Shown: positions 34,352 to 38,409 of the stretch, piece after piece
Layout of the letters: each line of letters opens with the position of its first letter
Position numbering within the stretch: the stretch's first letter is position 1
Assembly (NCBI RefSeq): GCF_000400995.2
Contig: NZ_DF238942.1
Location: 17,568-55,976, forward strand
Length of the DNA: 38,409 nt
Direction: 5' to 3'
Origin: Acidovorax sp. MR-S7
Lineage (GTDB): Bacteria > Pseudomonadota > Gammaproteobacteria > Burkholderiales > Burkholderiaceae_C
Notes under the pieces: model-generated
The model's input: only the letters and a program-made list of their open reading frames with translations
Databases searched by the model: none
What the model was told of the DNA's origin: nothing
Position numbers and translations under genes: made by a program

Positions 34352-35746
34352 TCACACCGCCCATTCCCAAGTCACCTGCTGCGGAATCTGCTGCGTGACG
34401 CAGTGCATCCCCCCGCCCCCCGCCAGCAGCGCATCGGGCGCGATCTGCACCACGCGCCGCCCCGGATACCGCGCCGCGATGATCTGGGCGAACGCCGCGT
34501 CCTTGTCCTTGAGCGTCAGGTCGCGCCCATGCTGGTAAAAGCGCGGCACCAGCACCACGCCGTCGGCCACCACGTAGTTCATGTAGCTCGCGGGCAGCAG
34601 GTAGTTCACCGGCTCCTCGTTGGCAAACCGCTCCTCGCCTTTCAGCTTGTGCGTGGGGTGCTGGTTCATGTCGGCAATCATCCACCAGGCGTTGTCCTCC
34701 GGCGTGATCTGGATGACGATGGGCCCCGGCTCCGGCACACGCACGATGGTGAAGGGGCGGCCGTCCTGGTCCGTCGCCGCGCTCAGGGTCGCATATGCCT
34801 CTTGCAGCACGTCGTGCGCGATCTGCGTCACGGTGTCGCCCGCCGCCACGGCGGCGGCCAGCTCGGCGGGCGTCACCTCGGGCAGCAGCAGCGTGCGCTC
34901 GTCCACCCAGGCAATCATCTCGTCGATGTGCGTCACGCCCACGTTGTAGGCCCACTCGCCATCGGGCATCAGGTAGGGCGTCTGCATCACGGTATGTGCG
35001 TCGCTGGGCATGTTGCGCTTGATGAAAATCACCTTGGTCACGCCGAACACACGCTTGAGTTCCGCCTCGATCTGCGCCGCCGACCAGCCCTTGTTGCGGC
35101 CCAGCAGGCCCACGCCCTCGGTGCCGTCGCCCAGCACGGCAACCACCGTGCCCCGGCCGTTGAAATGCAGGTTGCCGCCTTCGCACACCAGGGGTGAGCG
35201 CACGCTGGGCACCCCCAGCAGCGCCGCCACGCGCACCGCCAAGTCGTTGTCCTTGTCATACGTGTTGTTGGTGTCCGGGCCAGAAAAGGCGTTGTAGCCA
35301 TACCCATCAAAGCCGAAATCCACCACCTGCAACTTGCCGCGCGCGTTGGTCATGCACACGCCGCCATAGTCGCGCACCCACATCTCGGCATGCTCCACCG
35401 TGGCAAAGCGCACGCGCGCCGCGATCTGCGCGCCCGACATCTGCGCCGCGCCCAGCGCCAGGCGCATGGCCTCGCGCTCGGCGTCGTTGTTGACCAGGTA
35501 CAGCACCGGCACCGTGGGCGCCAGCGCGGCGATCATGGCCGCCTGCGTCTCCAGGATGGGCCAGCCCTCCTTGTAGTCGTAGGCGATGCTCGCCAGCATC
35601 ACCGCCTGCTGCGGCTCGATCTCGGCGGGCACACGCCAGTGGGTGGAAGCATCGTCGTCACTGCCGCCGCCGCAGGCGGACAGGGCGGCAGACGCGGCAG
35701 CGCCCAGCAACAGGGAGCGGCGGCGCAGGGTGGGAAGGCGGGGCAT
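34352..35746 (-). CDS. Agmatine deiminase/peptidyl-arginine deiminase-family lipoprotein
   Basis: A 464-residue guanidino-group-modifying enzyme. All catalytic motifs are present: MWVRDYGGVC, CEGGNLHFNGRG, VTHIDEMIAWVDE, and the nucleophile Cys449 in GGGGMHCVTQQ. The N-terminus RRRSLLLGAAASAALSACGGG is a twin-arginine-like signal ending in a lipobox (LSAC, lipid-carrying Cys25). The enzyme is therefore probably exported, possibly folded, and anchored to the envelope. Ordinary AguA is cytoplasmic, so location and substrate may differ (free agmatine, arginine derivatives or peptidyl-arginine). It lies downstream of the VPTL-CTERM gene cluster on the same strand, with a palindromic repeat between. 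Confidence 0.88.
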   Translation of the reverse strand: MPRLPTLRRRSLLLGAAASAALSACGGGSDDDASTHWRVPAEIEPQQAVMLASIAYDYKEGWPILETQAAMIAALAPTVPVLYLVNNDAEREAMRLALGAAQMSGAQIAARVRFATVEHAEMWVRDYGGVCMTNARGKLQVVDFGFDGYGYNAFSGPDTNNTYDKDNDLAVRVAALLGVPSVRSPLVCEGGNLHFNGRGTVVAVLGDGTEGVGLLGRNKGWSAAQIEAELKRVFGVTKVIFIKRNMPSDAHTVMQTPYLMPDGEWAYNVGVTHIDEMIAWVDERTLLLPEVTPAELAAAVAAGDTVTQIAHDVLQEAYATLSAATDQDGRPFTIVRVPEPGPIVIQITPEDNAWWMIADMNQHPTHKLKGEERFANEEPVNYLLPASYMNYVVADGVVLVPRFYQHGRDLTLKDKDAAFAQIIAARYPGRRVVQIAPDALLAGGGGMHCVTQQIPQQVTWEWAV

Positions 35747-35769
35747 AAAAACCTCCAGGGAAATATGAA

Positions 35770-35815
35770 TGAAAAGAGCCTCCAGCGCTCACCAGTCAAG
35801 CGCTGGAAGCTATGA
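35770..35815 (-). repeat. Dispersed intergenic palindromic repeat, copy 7
   Basis: On the plus strand CCAGCGCT and AGCGCTGG form an 8-bp perfect palindromic pair between AGCCT and AGCTAT. It lies between the first VPTL-CTERM gene and the deiminase gene. Confidence 0.8.
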
Positions 35816-35817
35816 AA

Positions 35818-35842
35818 GCAGGAGCGTGAAGCGCGCTCCTGC
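35818..35842 (-). terminator. Hairpin downstream of the VPTL-CTERM gene at 35853
   Basis: GCAGGAGCG pairs with CGCTCCTGC (9 bp) around a seven-base loop, 10 bases after the stop of the gene. It is followed on the minus strand by TTTCAT, so it is a plausible weak terminator. It abuts repeat copy 7. Confidence 0.55.
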
Positions 35843-35852
35843 CGAGGGGAAC

Positions 35853-36542
35853 TCAGGTGCCGTTGCGCCGCCGCGTGCGCCAGCCCAGCGCGCCGACCAG
35901 GGCGGCCATCAGGCCCAGCCCGGCGGTGCTCAACGTGGGCACGGCCGTGGGCTGCGCGGGCGTGGCGGCGGATGCGGGGCAGGCGCCGGTGAAAGGCGCG
36001 GGGTTGCTCCAGTGGCCGGGAAAGGTCGATACGCCGCCGCCGAAGTCATTGACAAACAAATCGTCGCTGGAGGTGAACACCGGGTTGGCGCCGGTGATGT
36101 ACCAGCCCACCAGCGTGGGCACCGGGCTGTTGAAGCCGCTGAAGTGGCTGGCCAGATGGCTGGCCGTGCCGCCCGTGCCCAGCAGCGCGGTGAAGAAGTT
36201 GTCCACTTGGCCACTGGCGTTGGTGCGCAAGGGCCCGCCGGACCCGGACGGTGGCGCGGCCGCCAGGTTCTGCGCGAACACCACGTTCTGCGCATCGTTC
36301 ATGCGCCAGATCACGCAGGTCAGTTGCGCGCCGGTCCAGGTCTGGCTGACGGCCGAATTGCTGCCGTTGTCGAACACCAGCGTCACGCTGTACGCCTGCG
36401 GCGCGAGGATTTCCGGAAAGCCGGAGCTGGCGATCTCGTTCTCATAGGTGCTGAAAAACGGCGCCGCGCCCGCGCTGGCGGCGGCCACGGCCAGCGCGGC
36501 GGCGGCCAGCAGGTTGCGGGGTGTTGTTGCTGCTTGCGGCAT
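35853..36542 (-). CDS. Secreted VPTL-CTERM (IPTL-CTERM-like) protein, paralogue 1
   Basis: A 229-residue exported protein. The signal peptide ends at ASAGAAP (about residue 27). A conserved segment AYSVTLVFDNGSNSAVSQTW leads to a first Cys (LTCVIWR). The middle is variable. PFTGACP gives a second Cys, then a Pro/Ala linker. The C-terminus is AVPTLSTAGLGLMAALVGALGW followed by RTRRRNGT: a VPTL box, one hydrophobic helix and a basic tail. It shares this plan with the next two genes. The molecular function is unknown; a surface-displayed or envelope-retained protein is likely. Separated by only 17 bases from the next paralogue, so co-transcribed. Confidence 0.82.
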   Translation of the reverse strand: MPQAATTPRNLLAAAALAVAAASAGAAPFFSTYENEIASSGFPEILAPQAYSVTLVFDNGSNSAVSQTWTGAQLTCVIWRMNDAQNVVFAQNLAAAPPSGSGGPLRTNASGQVDNFFTALLGTGGTASHLASHFSGFNSPVPTLVGWYITGANPVFTSSDDLFVNDFGGGVSTFPGHWSNPAPFTGACPASAATPAQPTAVPTLSTAGLGLMAALVGALGWRTRRRNGT

Positions 36543-36559
36543 GCGGTTCTCCTTTTCTT

Positions 36560-37243
36560 TCAGGCCCTGCGCCGCCGGGCGCCCCAGCCCAGCGCGCCCA
36601 GCAGCGCCGCCATCAGCGCCAGCGCCGCGTGGCCCAGCGTGGGCACGGCCGTGGGCTGCGTGGGCGTGGCGGGCGGGGGCGCGGCGCAGTCGCCGGTGAA
36701 GGGCACGGGAGCGCTCCAGGCGGTGTAGGCGGTGGGCACGCCCGCCGGGTTGCTGTCCACCCGGCGGCCCTCGCTGAACAACAGGGCGTTGGCGCCGTTG
36801 ATGAACCAGCGCACCTCCCCCAGCGCCGGGCTGAAGCCGCTGGCCGAATACGCGCTGGACGCCACGTTCTGCGCGTACACCTCGGAGAACATGCCGTCCA
36901 GCGCGCCGCCCGCGTCGGTGGACACGGCCCCGGTGGCTCCCGTGGGCGGCGATGCCTGCAAGTCTTGCGCGTACACCACGTTCTGCGCCGTGTTGAAGCG
37001 CCACAGCACGCAGCGCAGGTTGGACGATTCCCACGTCTGGTTCACCAGCGTGCTGCCGCCGTTGTCGAACACCAGCGTCACGCTGTAGGGCTGCCCGGCC
37101 ACCACGGTGTCGAAGCCGTCGGGGGCGGAATTGGCGAGTACGCCCGTGTACGTGGTGGCATACGGCGCCGCGCTGGCGGCGCTGGCGCACGCGGCCAGCA
37201 CGGCGGCGGCGGCGAAACGGCGGGGGGTGGACGGATGCGGCAT
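36560..37243 (-). CDS. Secreted VPTL-CTERM protein, paralogue 2
   Basis: A 227-residue protein. The signal peptide is up to about residue 26 (SAASAAPY). The shared core is GQPYSVTLVFDNGGSTLVNQTW then RCVLWRFNTAQNVVYAQDL, almost parallel to paralogue 1 (MNDAQNVVFAQNL). The second Cys is in VPFTGDC. The linker PATPTQPTAVPTL leads to GHAALALMAALLGALGW and GARRRRA. Closest sibling to paralogue 1; the two surely come from a tandem duplication. Start ATG 37241-37243. Confidence 0.82.
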   Translation of the reverse strand: MPHPSTPRRFAAAAVLAACASAASAAPYATTYTGVLANSAPDGFDTVVAGQPYSVTLVFDNGGSTLVNQTWESSNLRCVLWRFNTAQNVVYAQDLQASPPTGATGAVSTDAGGALDGMFSEVYAQNVASSAYSASGFSPALGEVRWFINGANALLFSEGRRVDSNPAGVPTAYTAWSAPVPFTGDCAAPPPATPTQPTAVPTLGHAALALMAALLGALGWGARRRRA

Positions 37244-37285
37244 GTGGAACTCCTCGGTGGTTGTTGTTGATGGAAAAATAGGTAT

Positions 37286-37329
37286 AAAAAGAGCTTCCAG
37301 CGCTTACCAGAAGATCGCTGGAAGCTATG
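37286..37329 (-). repeat. Dispersed intergenic palindromic repeat, copy 8
   Basis: On the plus strand CTTCCAGCGCTTACC pairs imperfectly with GATCGCTGGAAG, ending AGCTATGAG. It lies in the 110-bp gap between paralogues 2 and 3. Confidence 0.75.
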
Positions 37330-37353
37330 AGATCAGGAGTGGTTTGCCAGCCC

Positions 37354-38025
37354 TTACCCCCGCCGCCTGCGCCACAGCCCCAACGCGCCCAGGCCCGCGC
37401 CCAGCAGCGCCAGCGCGCCGTGGCCCAGCGTGGGCACGGGGGTGGCGTTGGGGGTGGAGGGCGGCGCGGCGTAGGGCGTGTCGTCGCACGCGGCCGTGAC
37501 GCGCTGGGGAGTGCTCCACAGATCGCCGGCCATGCCGATGCCGGTGGAGGTGTCCGCGTCGGAAAAGCCTTGGCCTGCTGAGTCGGTGAACACCGGGGCT
37601 TGCCCGTTGGCCTGCCAGACGACGGGGATGGCGAGCGCGGGGCTGAAGCCCGTGGCCGTGTAGTTGCTGGCGCTGCCGATGCCATCGCCGGTGCCCGTGA
37701 CGGCGCTGAAGAAGCCCCACAGGCTGCCGTCCGCGAGCGTGGTGGCGGCGCTGTTGGCGCCTGGGCCGGCTTGGATGTACACGCGCGTGCCGCCAATGCG
37801 CCAGATGGCGCAGGCGACCGTATTCCAGGCCTGGCTGCCCGCCGTGGTGCCACCGTTGTCCATGATGAGGGTGACGGTGTAGGGCGTGTCGAAGGGCACG
37901 CCGGTCATGGTGGTGAAGCCCACCCGCCCCTGGTAGGTGGTGGCAAAGGGCGCGGCGGTGGCCGTGGCGCTGGCGGCCAGGGTGAGCAGGGCGGCGCTAA
38001 GAAGGGTGAAGATGGGGTTTTTCAT
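37354..38025 (-). CDS. Secreted VPTL-CTERM protein, paralogue 3
   Basis: A 223-residue protein. The signal peptide is MKNPIFTLLSAALLTLAASATATA. The core APFATTYQGRVG, then PYTVTLIMDNGGTTAGSQAW and ACAIWR, is more diverged than paralogues 1 and 2 but collinear. The second Cys is in VTAACDD. The C-terminal linker is Pro/Thr/Asn-rich, then PVPTLGHGALALLGAGLGALGLW and RRRRG. Spacing between the conserved Cys residues differs from its siblings. Start ATG 38023-38025. Confidence 0.82.
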   Translation of the reverse strand: MKNPIFTLLSAALLTLAASATATAAPFATTYQGRVGFTTMTGVPFDTPYTVTLIMDNGGTTAGSQAWNTVACAIWRIGGTRVYIQAGPGANSAATTLADGSLWGFFSAVTGTGDGIGSASNYTATGFSPALAIPVVWQANGQAPVFTDSAGQGFSDADTSTGIGMAGDLWSTPQRVTAACDDTPYAAPPSTPNATPVPTLGHGALALLGAGLGALGLWRRRRG

Positions 38026-38046
38026 GGTTTTGTTGCTCTGGTTTTG

Positions 38047-38090
38047 GTAGCTGGTGGCGCTTGTCTGGTAAGCGTTGGGGCCTGAAAGCC
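38047..38090 (+). repeat. Dispersed intergenic palindromic repeat, copy 9 (degenerate)
   Basis: TAGCTGGTGGCGCTTG on the left and AAGCGTTGGGGCC on the right. It lies between paralogue 3 and the truncated fourth member. Confidence 0.65.
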
Positions 38091-38339
38091 CTAGAAAACC
38101 CCGCGCCGCCTGCGCCAGAACCCCAGGCCCGCCACGGACGCGGACAGCAGCGCCAGCGCGGCGTGGCCCAGCGTGGGGACGGGGGTGGCGCTGGGCGTAG
38201 CGGGCGGGTTGGGCGGACTGGCGGGCGCGGCGCAGGTGCCGGTGAACTGCTGGGGCGGCGACCAGAACTGGTGCTGCATACGCACGCCGCCTGCGGCGTC
38301 GCTGAAGCCGACCTCGACCGAGCCGAACCCATACCCAAA
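38091..38339 (-). pseudogene. Truncated fourth VPTL-CTERM protein (C-terminal part)
   Basis: The minus-strand frame is open to the window edge. Only 38091-38339 looks like the family: GYGFGSVEVGFSDAAGG, then QQFTGTCAAP, a Pro-rich linker, and ATPVPTLGHAALALLSASVAG with LGFWRRRRG. Upstream of about 38339 (toward the protein N-terminus) the reading turns into unrelated sequence at an insertion-sequence-like boundary. The gene has therefore probably lost its 5' half, including the signal peptide. If the boundary is not an IS end, this would instead be a partial gene running off the window. Confidence 0.6.
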
Positions 38340-38409
38340 GGCTCTGTCACAAATCTGTGTTGATGACCGGCACTCCGATGGCGTCGAGCAAGAGCTGGCG
38401 CGGCTTTGC
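38340..38409 (+). mobile_element. Possible left end of an insertion sequence
   Basis: Sequence character changes abruptly at about 38340. GGCTCTGTCACAAATC looks like a terminal inverted repeat, and 23 bases later an ATG at 38363 opens a frame MTGTPMASSKSWRGF to the edge. The short tip-to-ATG distance fits compact transposase genes. The element cannot be assigned to a family from 70 bases. Confidence 0.4.

Noticed and set aside
35853-37853. A 666-codon minus-strand frame covering two VPTL-CTERM genes
   Set aside because: Only the last 229 codons have a signal peptide and family motifs; the rest is out of frame over paralogues 2 and 3.

Overview
The window is a high-GC chromosomal segment from a betaproteobacterium, most probably a Comamonadaceae member of the Acidovorax/Alicycliphilus/Comamonas type. 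This rests on the gene order hemA-prfA-prmC, the run serA / FAD-FeS oxidase / HIT / DUF971 / ubiE / Tim44-like / ubiJ / ubiB, the Bug-type tripartite tricarboxylate receptors, the IPTL-CTERM-type proteins, and a short intergenic palindromic repeat found nine times in both orientations. No rRNA, tRNA, CRISPR array or prophage was recognised.

Layout. 1-2672 (minus): hemA, prfA and the first codons of prmC (tetrapyrrole entry and translation termination). 2739-5924: a small membrane protein, then a LysR regulator divergent from a Bug receptor and an N-formylglutamate amidohydrolase-like gene. 5925-7558: a scarred stretch holding an in-frame hemA'-ugpQ' chimeric pseudogene, a broken second copy of the small membrane protein gene, and a lower-GC IPTL-CTERM gene. 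7559-12563 (minus): the complete ugpBAECQ glycerol-3-phosphate / glycerophosphodiester uptake operon, with a Pho-box-like site upstream. 12805-14034: serA.

14050-18505: a compact cassette of LysR regulator, aconitase-superfamily hydratase with the LeuD-like domain placed before the LeuC-like domain, Bug receptor, and RraA-family protein carrying the complete aldolase motif D-X20-R-D. It lies between serA and a large YdiJ-like FAD/Fe-S dehydrogenase. I read it as an undescribed small catabolic system (uptake, hydration or isomerisation, retro-aldol cleavage) and the best candidate for new biology here.

18642-34342 (plus): housekeeping genes. These are the FAD/Fe-S dehydrogenase, a HIT protein, a DUF971 protein, the ubiquinone cluster ubiE / Tim44-like / ubiJ / ubiB, a sodium:solute symporter, an FmdB-type zinc ribbon, a DUF502 membrane protein, aspS, a Nudix hydrolase, an endonuclease/exonuclease/phosphatase-family protein and cardiolipin synthase B. 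34352-38339 (minus): a lipoprotein-type agmatine-deiminase-like enzyme and a tandem family of four secreted proteins ending in a VPTL variant of the IPTL-CTERM signal. The rightmost member seems to be cut by an insertion-sequence end at about 38340.

All start choices, domain positions and homology calls come from reading the sequence by eye; no database search was run.
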